From contig NZ_CP029186.1 of NCBI RefSeq assembly GCF_003096035.1, positions 3,392,001 to 3,456,000 on the forward strand: a stretch of 64,000 nt of DNA. The letters are read 5' to 3'. Below the pieces are notes generated by a model. It was not told the DNA's origin. It did not search any database and was given only the letters and a program-made list of their open reading frames with translations. The stretch comes from Flavobacterium album (lineage in GTDB: Bacteria; Bacteroidota; Bacteroidia; Flavobacteriales; Flavobacteriaceae). This document shows, in pieces, positions 1 to 9,081 of the stretch; position 1 is the stretch's first letter, and every line of letters begins with the position of its first letter. A program made the translations under genes and the position numbers.

Positions 1-62
1 TCAAATGTAGTTTAAATTCTTATATCAAAATATTTTTTGAATAGAATTTTACGGTGAAGGGA

Positions 63-92
63 CTTAAAAACAACCGATTCCGTTAGGCGGTT
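63..92 (-). terminator. Possible terminator after the TonB receptor gene
   Basis: Read on the minus strand, a short stem (AACCG at 72-76 pairing with CGGTT at 88-92) directly follows the stop codon and is followed by a T-rich run. The stem is only five base pairs plus weak internal pairing, so this is tentative. Confidence 0.35.
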
Positions 93-2531
93 CTAAATCT
101 TTATCTGCAATGTAGTATATATCGTACGCGGGTCGCTTGGCAGTATGCCCGGCCCCGGATAACCCGTAGCCCTTCGTGTAAAATAATAATTGTTGGTGAA
201 GTTATTAACGCCTGCCTCCAGCTTAAAGTTCTTCCAGGTATAGGAAGCTGAAACGTCAGCCACATAATACGAAGGTACCTGCCCGAATATCCCGAAGGTG
301 TTATCGTTAGGATCGGTTTTGGTATTCCCGCTGTCGGTATATTGTTCTGATAAATAAGTAAGCTGCAAGGATGCTTTAAAGTTGCCCAGCCCAACCGTAG
401 TACCTGCTTTCAGGTTAATAAGCGGGACAAATTCAACCGAATTGCCTTTTGTATTCGGTACGTCGGTCTTTAAATATTGGCTACCGGTAATAGCATTATT
501 TATAAAGGCGGTCCATAAGAAGCTTTCGTTCTCTTTAAAGAACGTATTGCTGATATTCCAGTCGGCCATCACTTCCCAGCCATAAGTAATCGCTGTGCCC
601 ACATTGCTCCGGTAGCGCACCACAGCGCCGCTGCCATTGGGGTTTGGCGCCATATACTCGCCTATCTTATCATTATAATAAAGTGCATAGATATTGGTGT
701 CGTAACTAAACCTGTCATCGGTTTTGCCACGAAGGCCAAAGTCGAAAGTGAAGCCCTTCTCATCCGTAATCGATGGGTCGATAGCAAGGCCGGGGCTGGC
801 GGTGCGGATATCGTTGAACGTTACCGAGCGGTAGTTCTGCGATATATTGGCATACCATTCTGCTTTTACCGAAGGCTTATAGCTAAACCCTATCCCGGCA
901 AGGATAAAGTTACGGTTCTTGACCACGTTCTCATTTTCCCGCTGGTCAAGGATAATGTTCCCCGCCTGGTCGGTATTGATGCGGCGCCAGTAGCCATCGG
1001 CACGTGTCTTAATATTCTCAAACCTGATGCCCGGCGTGATGGTGAATTTATCCGACAGCCTGAAAATATTTTCGGCAAAGAACGCAAGGTTTAAATTGGG
1101 ATATACATAACTGCTCTGGTTCGTATAGTATGGAAATTCGGCGTTGGCATAATTAAAATCGGGCCCGCTGCAGCTGCTTCCCGGCCCCTGTTTGGCGGTA
1201 TTACGCGCCTGGTAGTATTTCATACCGACCATAAAGGCGCTTTTTTGGTTTTTAAGCGAATACTGCTGGAGGAATTTCACTTCGGTGCCCCAGTTTACAA
1301 AGTCGCCTTTTATAAGGTCGCGTACCGAGCCGGGGGTATCGGCGTTGCTCACACGGTTGCTAAGATACCCAAGCGCGCTGCGTGAGGCATTGAGCCCAAA
1401 AAGCTGCACATTCAGTCGGGCATCATCTGTAAAGGCGTGCTCAAAACGCAGGCTGTAAAGGTTCCAGTTTACATCGAACCAGTTGCGGGTACGGTAGCTT
1501 TGGAACATATCCTTGTTAAACATCTGGTCGGTAAGGCCGCCCGGCTGTTTGGCAAGGTAATCGAACAGCGTATAGTCAAAATGAAGCGAGGTTTTCGGGG
1601 TAAAGTCGTAATTCAGGTTGATGAAAAAATTACGGCTGTTAAATTGGGAATTAGGCCTGAAGCCATCACCTTGCTTGTAATTAAATAAAGTGTAAAAACT
1701 AAATTTCCCCTCGGTAACACTCAGGCTTGTAAAGTTGGTATACAGTCCATAAGACCCGCCGGTATTCCTTACCAAAACCTCCATAGGTTTTGGCGACGGC
1801 TTGTGCATTATAAAATTCACCAACCCTCCAAACTGCGTACCATATTGGAGCGATGCCGCCCCGCGCACCACCTGTATGCGCTCCACGCCTTCTGATGGCG
1901 GGGTGTAATAGCTTTCAGGATAACCCAGTACGTCGGCGCTTATATCGTAACCGTTCTGGCGCGTATTGAAATTGCTGGTACGGTTCGGGTTAAGCCCCCT
2001 CCCGCCAATGTTGAGCTGCAATCCGCCATCCGAATTTTCGCCAAAGGTAAGCCCTACTATCTGGGCATAGATCTGTCTTGTGTTGTTAGTGGCTTTATTT
2101 ACGGTAAGCCTGTCAACCTCTATCACTTCGGTCTTTTTTCCGGCATAAATCGAGGTGCCTTCTATATCCTTAAGGTGCGTAAGGGCAAAAAGGCGTTCCT
2201 TGTTACGCTCAATCACCACCTCGTTGAGCTCAGTAATTTTTTGAAGCATTATAGTGGCCTGCTTCCCGGCGATAACGTCTTCTTCCAAAAGTGCGTAACC
2301 TTCCTTATAAAATGCAAGGTGCAATTGTTCTTTTGAAGCATGTATCGAAAATGAACCGTCAGTACCAGTAACTACAGTAGTGCCGTTTTCGGTATCGATG
2401 ACCTGTACGCCACTAACTGCATTGCTGCTTTCGTCAACTACGATACCCGTATGGGAATACTGTTGTGCCATAAGCTTGTATGGAAATAATGCAATAAGCA
2501 ATATAAAGCTAAAACCCAGTGATCGTATCAT
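93..2531 (-). CDS. TonB-dependent outer-membrane receptor, FecA-like, with N-terminal carboxypeptidase-regulatory-like domain
   Basis: A 22-stranded barrel-type receptor of about 812 residues for TonB/ExbBD-driven uptake across the outer membrane. After a signal peptide ending near LMAQQYS there is a carboxypeptidase-regulatory-like domain (about residues 25-105), a plug with VERIQVVRGAASLQYG, and a long barrel ending in an aromatic-poor ILQIKI-type strand. I chose the ATG at 2531 because it gives a clean signal peptide; a longer frame reaches 2591 but would start inside the upstream HTTM gene. It overlaps that gene by 23 bp and is the last gene of a three-gene minus-strand run with imelysin and HTTM genes. 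That company, and similarity to ferric-citrate type receptors, suggests an iron or metal chelate substrate, which is inference. Confidence 0.9.
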   Translation of the reverse strand: MIRSLGFSFILLIALFPYKLMAQQYSHTGIVVDESSNAVSGVQVIDTENGTTVVTGTDGSFSIHASKEQLHLAFYKEGYALLEEDVIAGKQATIMLQKITELNEVVIERNKERLFALTHLKDIEGTSIYAGKKTEVIEVDRLTVNKATNNTRQIYAQIVGLTFGENSDGGLQLNIGGRGLNPNRTSNFNTRQNGYDISADVLGYPESYYTPPSEGVERIQVVRGAASLQYGTQFGGLVNFIMHKPSPKPMEVLVRNTGGSYGLYTNFTSLSVTEGKFSFYTLFNYKQGDGFRPNSQFNSRNFFINLNYDFTPKTSLHFDYTLFDYLAKQPGGLTDQMFNKDMFQSYRTRNWFDVNWNLYSLRFEHAFTDDARLNVQLFGLNASRSALGYLSNRVSNADTPGSVRDLIKGDFVNWGTEVKFLQQYSLKNQKSAFMVGMKYYQARNTAKQGPGSSCSGPDFNYANAEFPYYTNQSSYVYPNLNLAFFAENIFRLSDKFTITPGIRFENIKTRADGYWRRINTDQAGNIILDQRENENVVKNRNFILAGIGFSYKPSVKAEWYANISQNYRSVTFNDIRTASPGLAIDPSITDEKGFTFDFGLRGKTDDRFSYDTNIYALYYNDKIGEYMAPNPNGSGAVVRYRSNVGTAITYGWEVMADWNISNTFFKENESFLWTAFINNAITGSQYLKTDVPNTKGNSVEFVPLINLKAGTTVGLGNFKASLQLTYLSEQYTDSGNTKTDPNDNTFGIFGQVPSYYVADVSASYTWKNFKLEAGVNNFTNNYYFTRRATGYPGPGILPSDPRTIYTTLQIKI

Positions 2532-3870
2532 TAAATGGCAGTATCCAGGTTTTGTGGGCAAATGATTCATCTTCTTTCGCAAGGTTAACATCAGGATTAA
2601 TATAGAGGGTGCTCAGGCGGCCATTGAGGGCCACATAGCTTTCGGCATACACTTTTGGGTCGGCCATCCCTTTGCGGGCGTAAAGGTCGTGCAGAAAATG
2701 CGCATATTCCAAAATAAAATCGGGCTGGAACGACATTTGTTTTTCCTGAAAGGCCGTAAGGTAGTCGCGGTTGTTTACATATACCGTTTTCCCGGTGGTG
2801 CTGTCGGTTACTTTAAACTGAATGTACCCGGCTTTTTCCATAAGCATTACGCGCCACGAAAACCGGAAGCCTTCCTCCGTCCAGAAGAGCTCGCCCGGAT
2901 ACAGCAGGTAGCGGAATGGGAATAAAAGCTGTATCAATATAAATAATGACAGGAATAATGCTAGGGGTTTATTGGCTACTGCCCTGTGTTGTAAGTTTTC
3001 TGTTGGCTGAAGTTTTCCTTTTGAAAATAATTTTGCGATGAAAGCCAGTACCTTTCGGTGGAACTGCGGGCTGAAGAATACCAGCGACGAAATGATCATT
3101 ACATACGGGAAAACGCCTATGGGGAAAAGGATACGCGTAAGCAAATGGAATACCACGACCAATGTGAAGCCGAAAAGACGGGTGCGTCGGTTGAGCAGCA
3201 GGAAAACGATAAAAAGGTCATATACAGCGCCAATATAGCTAAACGCATAGGCTACCCATTCCCTGCCCAGCCACGGCCCGATAATGGGTAAATGCGTATT
3301 GCCGGTAAGCCATATTTTTAATGGCATGGCAGCCACAAGCCAGTCGGAGTTTAGTTTTGCCAGCCCGGCATAAAAGTAAACGATGGCGAGCAATACCTTA
3401 AGTATATCTACCGTGTAGCGCGGTACGGTATTACTGAAAAGCGAAGGTTTTCTTTTGGCATCCGCCGAAAAAAACACATTGGCAGGCAAAAAGATCAGGA
3501 CAAAGCTGATAACCGATATGAAATAATAATGGTTGAGATAGGTGGTCTTATCCATCAGCTCTATGTAGGTAAAGCTCAGGAAGAACAGCACGATACCCAG
3601 CCGGTAACGGTAACCAAATGCCACCATTAATGCTGAAATGCCGCAAACTATAAAGACCAGATAGGTATATATGCCTATCGGCTTTACCCATTCAAAGCCA
3701 TAATAGGTAAAATGAAATCCGGGGGTAATATAAAACTTATTGATCCAGCCGTTCATTGCGAAGCGCACAACGCTAAAAAACATCATCAACCCAAAGGCTA
3801 TCCGGTAAAAAGCCAGGGTAGCGGCATCGGTATAGGTGTTTAAATAGGTATGGAAACGCTGCTGCAACAT
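2509..3870 (-). CDS. HTTM domain integral membrane protein
   Basis: A 453-residue multi-pass membrane protein. The N-terminal two thirds contain repeated hydrophobic helices and match the HTTM (horizontally transferred transmembrane) fold related to vitamin K-dependent gamma-carboxylase, for instance the stretch FYRIAFGLMMFFSVVRF near residues 22-38 and YFYAGLAKLNSDWL near 165-178. The C-terminal 120 residues are soluble-looking. The molecular function of bacterial HTTM proteins is not established. It lies 3 bp downstream of the imelysin-like lipoprotein gene and overlaps the TonB receptor gene, so the three are probably translated from one transcript. The association of imelysin, HTTM, TonB receptor and di-heme cytochrome suggests a joint role in iron handling (inference). 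Confidence 0.85.
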   Translation of the reverse strand: MLQQRFHTYLNTYTDAATLAFYRIAFGLMMFFSVVRFAMNGWINKFYITPGFHFTYYGFEWVKPIGIYTYLVFIVCGISALMVAFGYRYRLGIVLFFLSFTYIELMDKTTYLNHYYFISVISFVLIFLPANVFFSADAKRKPSLFSNTVPRYTVDILKVLLAIVYFYAGLAKLNSDWLVAAMPLKIWLTGNTHLPIIGPWLGREWVAYAFSYIGAVYDLFIVFLLLNRRTRLFGFTLVVVFHLLTRILFPIGVFPYVMIISSLVFFSPQFHRKVLAFIAKLFSKGKLQPTENLQHRAVANKPLALFLSLFILIQLLFPFRYLLYPGELFWTEEGFRFSWRVMLMEKAGYIQFKVTDSTTGKTVYVNNRDYLTAFQEKQMSFQPDFILEYAHFLHDLYARKGMADPKVYAESYVALNGRLSTLYINPDVNLAKEDESFAHKTWILPFNDTITGF

Positions 3871-3873
3871 GGC

Positions 3874-4974
3874 TTAATCCCCGTCACCGTCTACATAATC
3901 GATGCTTATGTTGAGTGCCTGGAGCATATCCAGCTTTTCATAAACGGTCAGTTGCTGCATCGCCTGGTAGGCTGCAAGCATTTTGCTGTTATCGTTAGTG
4001 ATCTGGTTGCTGAAGCTGTTGTCAAGCTGGGCAACAGCGGCAAGGGCAGCATCGTATTTCGCATTGATAACAGCGCTGAGGTTTTGCCCGTCGCGAACGG
4101 CATTAATAGCGTCAAGGTAGCCTTTGAGGCCCGGGCCTGTGGTTTCGGAACCAAAATATTTTCCGTTGAAGAAATCGCGTGAAGCAGTGATCGCCTCGGT
4201 AAGCAGCTGGTGGCTCACGTTGTTCCTGTAATAGGCCTCAACTTTATTAGGAAATGTAGTCCCGTTGCTGAAAAGCCCCGCAGGTATGCCAAGTTTAGGC
4301 GTACGCACATCTTTCTCAAGGTTCTTTACAAAATTATTTACCGTCTGGTTTATCGGGGCGCTGACCGCTGTACCCGTACCGGCGATAAAAGTAGCACGGT
4401 AACCGCCATTCCAGTCGGCAAGGATGCTATCGGCTACAGTTTTAATGTGGGAAGCAAGGTCGGCCACATAGGTACGTGCATTACTATTCCCGCTGTAATA
4501 ATCGATGATGGCCGCATCATCATTGCCAACGCCATACAGCATATAATCCAGTGCAGGAAAGCCTTCGCGCGCATAGTTTACCGGCTGCGAAAGGTTGTAA
4601 GTGCCTGACGCGATATTGCTGTTGATGCCTGCTACATCGGCAGGATACGTATTGCTGCCTTCTATCAGATGGAGCTCAAATGCTTTTGGGTCGTCAAAGA
4701 TACCCACATGCTGGAAAGCAAGATAGGCTTCGAGCCAGGCAGCGCGTAGCTCATCAAGGCCCTGCTGTGACGGGGCTGCAGAAAAAGCCGTTGCCTTAGC
4801 ACTGAGGACATTTGCCTTAGCCTGGTAATTTTCGAATGATGGTACTATTATATTATCGGCCCAGCTGGTCATCAGCGCTGTACGGTCATAGTTTCCTGTA
4901 TTTACATTACTATTGTCGGAAGACGAACATGCAGCAGCCAATACTGCAAGGCTAAGAACAAGTATCTTTTTCAT
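3874..4974 (-). CDS. Imelysin-family lipoprotein, divergent motif
   Basis: A predicted lipoprotein of 366 residues: MKKILVLSLAVLAAAC is a signal peptide with the lipobox cysteine at residue 16. A longer in-frame start at 5004 exists but the ATG at 4974 gives the proper signal. The mature part fits the imelysin (peptidase M75/IrpA-like) helical fold seen in bacterial iron-uptake lipoproteins. Where IrpA-type members have GxHxxE, this one has REGFPALDYMLYG, so the histidine is absent. The paralogue encoded divergently at 5122 keeps GYHAIE. The pair thus looks like one canonical and one divergent subunit. First gene of the minus-strand run ending in the TonB receptor. Ligand unknown; iron is likely from family knowledge. 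Confidence 0.85.
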   Translation of the reverse strand: MKKILVLSLAVLAAACSSSDNSNVNTGNYDRTALMTSWADNIIVPSFENYQAKANVLSAKATAFSAAPSQQGLDELRAAWLEAYLAFQHVGIFDDPKAFELHLIEGSNTYPADVAGINSNIASGTYNLSQPVNYAREGFPALDYMLYGVGNDDAAIIDYYSGNSNARTYVADLASHIKTVADSILADWNGGYRATFIAGTGTAVSAPINQTVNNFVKNLEKDVRTPKLGIPAGLFSNGTTFPNKVEAYYRNNVSHQLLTEAITASRDFFNGKYFGSETTGPGLKGYLDAINAVRDGQNLSAVINAKYDAALAAVAQLDNSFSNQITNDNSKMLAAYQAMQQLTVYEKLDMLQALNISIDYVDGDGD

Positions 4975-5121
4975 CTCAAAAAATTTGTGCAAAGGTATGA
5001 ACATAGGTTATTTATTTATAACTATTCCAAATAATTTTTACATTTCTTCGAAAATTATTTTTATCTAATATAAAACTTCCTATTTTTGCGCTGTTTTTAA
5101 TCAATCTAAATAAAATCAGGG
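4975..5121. promoter_or_regulatory. Divergent promoter region of the imelysin locus
   Basis: This AT-rich 147-bp gap separates the two divergent arms. A Bacteroidetes -7 element match, TATTTTTG, lies on the plus strand at 5081-5088, 33 bp before the ATG at 5122. I found no clear TTG -33 element at the expected distance and no convincing Fur-box palindrome by eye. Confidence 0.5.
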
Positions 5122-6318
5122 ATGAAAAAAATAACTTTCAGCTTACTTCTGCTCGCGGCTTCGGGCCTTGTTATAACCGCGTGTAATAATGATGATGATA
5201 ATTCCGGCAACAGCAATGTTACCAAAAGGCAGGTCATAGAAAACTACGCCGATATCGTTGCACAAAATTACCAGGATGCCCTTGATGATGCCAACGACCT
5301 TGAGGCAGCCATCAACGATTTTACAGCCAACCCTACGCAGGCAAAATTCGATACTGCCAAAGCTGCATGGAAAACCGCACGTGAAAGCTATGGTACTACC
5401 GAGGCATTCCGTTTTGCAAACGGCCCGATAGACAACGACCAGGACTTTGATGCCCCTGAGCCACTAATGAACGCCTGGCCGCTTGACGAAGCTTATATTG
5501 ATTATGTGAATGATAGCAACTCTCCTGATTACGGAGGTGGTATCATCAACAAACCGGCAATTTACCCTACGATAACAAAACAACTCTTGGTTGACCTTAA
5601 CGAAGGTGCAGATGAAAAGAGCATCTCTACAGGCTACCACGCCATTGAATTTTTACTATGGGGCCAGGACCTTACTGCTCCTGCGGCCAACCAGCCGGGA
5701 TTAAGGCCTTATACCGATTATGTTGACGGCGGCACTAATAGCAACCAGGACAGGAGAAGAGCCTACCTTAATGCGGCTGCCGACCTGCTTACCGACCACC
5801 TGACCTATCTTGTAAACCTTTGGAAAGTGGGCGGATCGTACAGGAATACTTTCCTTGCTTTACCTGAGGGAACAGCGCTACAGAACATTTACCTTGGCAT
5901 CATTACGCTTGCGGCATCTGAATTGCCTGTAGAGCGTATGTCGGTTGCCCTCGAGAATGCCGACCAGGAAGATGAGCACTCCTGCTTTAGCGATAACACG
6001 CACCGTGACATCCACCTGAACCTACAAGGCATTATAAATGTGTATGAAGGCAAATACGGCAACATTGACGGCGCATCATTGGCCGACCTGGTAAGGCAGG
6101 CGAACAACACACAATACCAGGCTATCGAAATGGCTATCAGTTCAGCTACTAATGATATTGCGGCTATTTCTATCCCTTTCGACCGTGCGATAAGCGGTGG
6201 CCCTACAAGCACTGAAGGCGCTAAAGTAAAAACTGCGTACCTCCAGATCATTTCCCTTTCGCAGGAACTTCTTGCAGGCGCGACAGCCTCGGGAGTTGTG
6301 GTAAACGGCATTGACTAA
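5122..6318 (+). CDS. Imelysin family lipoprotein (IrpA-like) with GxHxxE motif
   Basis: A predicted outer-membrane or periplasmic lipoprotein of 398 residues with lipobox LVITAC (Cys21). It shows the imelysin hallmark GYHAIEFLLWGQD with G171, H173 and E176 of the GxHxxE motif, plus the usual acidic, helix-rich body. Imelysin proteins are linked to iron uptake in many bacteria, but the exact chemistry is not settled. It heads the plus-strand arm of the locus and is followed after 70 bp by the di-heme cytochrome gene. A terminator-like hairpin lies in between, so expression of the two may be uncoupled in part. Confidence 0.92.
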   Translation: MKKITFSLLLLAASGLVITACNNDDDNSGNSNVTKRQVIENYADIVAQNYQDALDDANDLEAAINDFTANPTQAKFDTAKAAWKTARESYGTTEAFRFANGPIDNDQDFDAPEPLMNAWPLDEAYIDYVNDSNSPDYGGGIINKPAIYPTITKQLLVDLNEGADEKSISTGYHAIEFLLWGQDLTAPAANQPGLRPYTDYVDGGTNSNQDRRRAYLNAAADLLTDHLTYLVNLWKVGGSYRNTFLALPEGTALQNIYLGIITLAASELPVERMSVALENADQEDEHSCFSDNTHRDIHLNLQGIINVYEGKYGNIDGASLADLVRQANNTQYQAIEMAISSATNDIAAISIPFDRAISGGPTSTEGAKVKTAYLQIISLSQELLAGATASGVVVNGID

Positions 6319-6345
6319 TATTTGTTCCGATATAGAATAATTTAT

Positions 6346-6377
6346 AAAGAGTGCCGTAATTTTGCGGCGCTCTTTTT
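6346..6377 (+). terminator. Hairpin terminator or attenuator between imelysin and di-heme cytochrome genes
   Basis: AAGAG-t-GCCG pairs with CGGC-g-CTCTT and is followed by TTTTT. The loop contains TAATTTTG (6357-6364), a match to the TAnnTTTG promoter element 25 bp before the next ATG, so the same bases may also serve as a promoter. Confidence 0.7.
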
Positions 6378-6388
6378 ACAGTTTATAA

Positions 6389-7789
6389 ATGAAAACGTTA
6401 CAACTTTCCGTCCTTATATTATCCTGCCTCCTTGCAATATCATGCAATGACGAGCAGGGCGGCTACCAAACCCTTACTGCCGAAGATGGCGAACAGTTCA
6501 GCGGCGGTACATCTACAGTGATCAATGCTACCGAAGAAGCCTTTGGTTTTGCCTCGGCTACCCTGACACCGGACCAATCGGTTGATTTTGGCGTGGGGAA
6601 CTCGCTTTTCAGGCAAAGCTGGGTAACGGCACCGTCGTCTACTACGGCGCGTGACGGGTTAGGCCCGTTTTTCAATGCGATATCCTGCAGCTCCTGCCAC
6701 TTTAAGGACGGACGCGGACGTCCGCCTGCCTTTGATGGCGAAATGGGTAAAGGATTGCTTTTAAGGCTGAACATACCTGGAATGGATGAATGGGGTGCCG
6801 GGCTGCCCGACCCTATCTACGGACACCAGCTACAGGACAATGCATTGCTGGGCATTACCCCGAAAGGGAATTACACTATCACGTACCAAAATATTAATGA
6901 AACACTCGCGGACGGAACGGTGGTAACACTACAATCGCCAACCTACCACATCAATGCACCGGGCTACGGGCCCTTGGGGGCCGGCCTGCTTGTATCGCCC
7001 CGCGTGGCTAACCAGGTTATTGGGCTTGGCCTGCTTGAAGCTGTGCCGCACACTACCTACCTTAACTTTGCAGACGAAGCCGATACCAACGGCGATGGCA
7101 TTTCGGGCAGGGCAAATTATGTATACGACAAAGAAAGCAACAGCATCAAAATGGGGCTTTTCGGGTGGAAGGCCAACCAGCCGAGCATAAAGCAGCAGAT
7201 AGCAGCCGCATTCCTGAACGATATGGGCATTACCTCGCCTGTATTCCCTGACGAATATGCCCCGACAGGCTTTGACATCAGCGTCATACCTAACGGCGGC
7301 ACGCCTGAAATACCCGATGTAGCCTTCAACCGTGTGCTACTGTATTCGCAAACACTATCGGTTCCCGTAAGGCGCAACTACGATGCGCAAAACGTGCTTC
7401 GTGGAAAGCAATTGTTTACCGACCTTAAATGTGCTTCCTGCCACATCCCTAAGATGCAGACAGGTAATGACTACCCTATCGCAGGCCTTCGCAACCAGAC
7501 GATACGCCCATATACCGATATGCTCCTGCACGATATGGGACCCGGCCTTGCTGACGGAACCCCGGACTTTCTTGCCACGGGAAGCGAATGGCGTACCCAG
7601 CCGCTTTGGGGCATAGGGCTCATCAACACCGTGAACGGGCATACGCAACTGCTCCACGACGGGCGGGCGCGCAATGTTACCGAAGCCATACTTTGGCATG
7701 GCGGCGAGGCACAGCAATCGAAAGAGATGTTTATGGAACTCAGCACACAGGAACGGCAGGACCTGCTGGATTTTATAAATTCGCTTTAA
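6389..7789 (+). CDS. Di-heme c-type cytochrome lipoprotein (DHOR/DUF1111 'thiol oxidoreductase' family)
   Basis: A 466-residue predicted lipoprotein (lipobox LLAISC, Cys19) with two CxxCH haem-c sites: CSSCH at residues 100-104, followed by FKDGRGRPP, and CASCH at 348-352. The architecture matches the di-heme oxidoreductase family (DUF1111), distantly related to di-heme peroxidases and often found next to imelysin genes. A redox role in handling iron outside the cytoplasm is plausible but inferred. It ends 33 bp before a strong terminator. An internal acidic segment ADTNGDGISGRANYV (about 231-245) resembles a calcium-binding DxNxDG loop. Confidence 0.92.
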   Translation: MKTLQLSVLILSCLLAISCNDEQGGYQTLTAEDGEQFSGGTSTVINATEEAFGFASATLTPDQSVDFGVGNSLFRQSWVTAPSSTTARDGLGPFFNAISCSSCHFKDGRGRPPAFDGEMGKGLLLRLNIPGMDEWGAGLPDPIYGHQLQDNALLGITPKGNYTITYQNINETLADGTVVTLQSPTYHINAPGYGPLGAGLLVSPRVANQVIGLGLLEAVPHTTYLNFADEADTNGDGISGRANYVYDKESNSIKMGLFGWKANQPSIKQQIAAAFLNDMGITSPVFPDEYAPTGFDISVIPNGGTPEIPDVAFNRVLLYSQTLSVPVRRNYDAQNVLRGKQLFTDLKCASCHIPKMQTGNDYPIAGLRNQTIRPYTDMLLHDMGPGLADGTPDFLATGSEWRTQPLWGIGLINTVNGHTQLLHDGRARNVTEAILWHGGEAQQSKEMFMELSTQERQDLLDFINSL

Positions 7790-7821
7790 TACTGTTATTC
7801 ATTGACACAATAAATAAAATT

Positions 7822-7852
7822 AACCGGGCACATCAAATTGTCCGGTTTTTTT
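7822..7852 (+). terminator. Rho-independent terminator after the di-heme cytochrome gene
   Basis: AACCGG-g-CA pairs with TG-t-CCGGTT and is followed by seven T residues. It separates the imelysin locus from the low-oxygen locus. Confidence 0.85.
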
Positions 7853-7872
7853 ATGCTTCAAATTCCGGTTTG

Positions 7873-7915
7873 TGACACAGGTCATTTACCGGATCGGCCA
7901 TCTGTCATAGTTTTG
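7873..7915 (+). promoter_or_regulatory. TGAC-N4-GTCA operator and -7 element of the PEP-synthase-like gene
   Basis: TGACACAGGTCA at 7873-7884 is a perfect TGAC-N4-GTCA palindrome. TAGTTTTG at 7908-7915 matches TAnnTTTG. The palindrome starts 35 bp before the -7 element, the same distance as at five other promoters in this window. No TTG -33 element is visible, as expected for an activator-dependent (class II) promoter. Confidence 0.8.
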
Positions 7916-7964
7916 CCGTTGTTGCGGATAGTGCCTTATACCGCCGCGACTTAAAAATGATGTG

Positions 7965-9017
7965 ATGGAACGATCTGTAATAAAATTCAATGAGGCCGGA
8001 ATAGAGGATGTTACGGAAGTCGGAAGTAAAAATGCGGCTTTGGGCGACCTTTACACTAATGGTGCCACTTCAGGCCTGCATATTCCCGATGGCTTTGCGG
8101 TAACGGTTGGCGTTTTTAAGCAATTCATGGATCATAACAATCTTGAGGGATCGTTGCAACAGCTTATGGAACGGCTGGACAGGACGGATTTTTCAAACCT
8201 TAGTGAAACCGGTAATGCCGCCCGCAGGCTTATCATGGATGCTAAATTCCCAAGGGCACAGGAACAGGAGGTTACAAATGCCTACGCCGCCCTTTTCCCT
8301 TTAAAAAATGGCGATGTGGCAGTACGCAGCAGTGTATTTGCAAAAGGGCATCAATATTTTTTCCCTGAAGGGCTGCATGAGTCGCACCTCAATATCAGGG
8401 GGCCGCTTGCACTCATTTATGCCATAAAATGTTGCTATGCCTCGCTATACAGTAACAGGGCCATCAAATTCAGGGAAATGCACGGCATACCGCATGGTTC
8501 CGTACAGCTTTCTATAGGTATACAGTGCATGGTACGCGCCGGTACAGGATGTTCCGGCATTGGCTACACATCGCATACTGTTCCCCGTTTTCCAGATGCA
8601 GTGCGCCTTACTGCCAACTGGGGGCTTGGCCAAAACACCCTGCCGGAAACCTGGGACGAATACATTATCCCTAAGACATTACAGAATGCAGGATACGGTA
8701 TACTGAAAACCATAGGCACCAAAAGCAGGATGACGGTGTATAAAGATATCTCTGCCGGTACCAACTCTATACTGACCGTTATTACCCCTCCTGAACTGCG
8801 CGAAAAAGCCGTGCTTGATGATGCAGGGATATTGGAACTCGCACGGATGGCAATATTGCTGGAAGCGCACTACAGTTATCCTGTAGTATTTGAATGGGCC
8901 AACGATGGGGAGGAAAACCTGTTTTATATTACCGGCATACGACCTGCTGTAACGGGCAGCTGCGACAGTAACAACATGAACGCTGCACCGCTTCCGGAAA
9001 GACGGGATATTGCTTAA
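7965..9017 (+). CDS. Free-standing PEP synthase / pyruvate phosphate dikinase N-terminal (ATP-grasp) domain protein
   Basis: A 350-residue protein homologous only to the nucleotide-binding N-terminal part of PEP synthase. It keeps VGSKNAALGD (about 19-28), VRSS (120-123), HLNIRG, SGIGYT (197-202) and the closing FEWANDGEENLFYITGIRP. The stretch that normally reads AEDLPDASFAGQQ is strongly altered (KGHQYFFPEGLHE). The phosphohistidine swivel domain and the PEP-binding barrel are missing, so it cannot be a complete PEP synthase. The ATG at 7965 is preferred to a GTG at 7962. It carries the TGAC-N4-GTCA operator in its promoter and lies 64 bp upstream of the FixL-like kinase with no terminator between, so kinase and regulator are likely autoregulated through it. 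Biochemical role unknown. Confidence 0.85.
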   Translation: MERSVIKFNEAGIEDVTEVGSKNAALGDLYTNGATSGLHIPDGFAVTVGVFKQFMDHNNLEGSLQQLMERLDRTDFSNLSETGNAARRLIMDAKFPRAQEQEVTNAYAALFPLKNGDVAVRSSVFAKGHQYFFPEGLHESHLNIRGPLALIYAIKCCYASLYSNRAIKFREMHGIPHGSVQLSIGIQCMVRAGTGCSGIGYTSHTVPRFPDAVRLTANWGLGQNTLPETWDEYIIPKTLQNAGYGILKTIGTKSRMTVYKDISAGTNSILTVITPPELREKAVLDDAGILELARMAILLEAHYSYPVVFEWANDGEENLFYITGIRPAVTGSCDSNNMNAAPLPERRDIA

Positions 9018-9081
9018 GCATTTATTTATATGATAACACTACAGATTTTTCCCGATATTTGTTCTTAGTAAAAGACACCTA

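Noticed and set aside
4975..5121. Fur box in the divergent imelysin promoter
   Set aside because: AT-rich, but no 19-bp palindrome close to the Fur consensus could be recognised by eye.
7965..9017. Full PEP synthase truncated by a frameshift
   Set aside because: No remains of the swivel or PEP-binding domains occur downstream in any frame; the kinase gene follows directly, so this is a stand-alone domain.
9018..9081. Separate regulated promoter for the kinase-regulator pair
   Set aside because: No TGAY-N4-RTCA site at the expected spacing and no terminator upstream; more simply read as an operon with the PEP-synthase-like gene.
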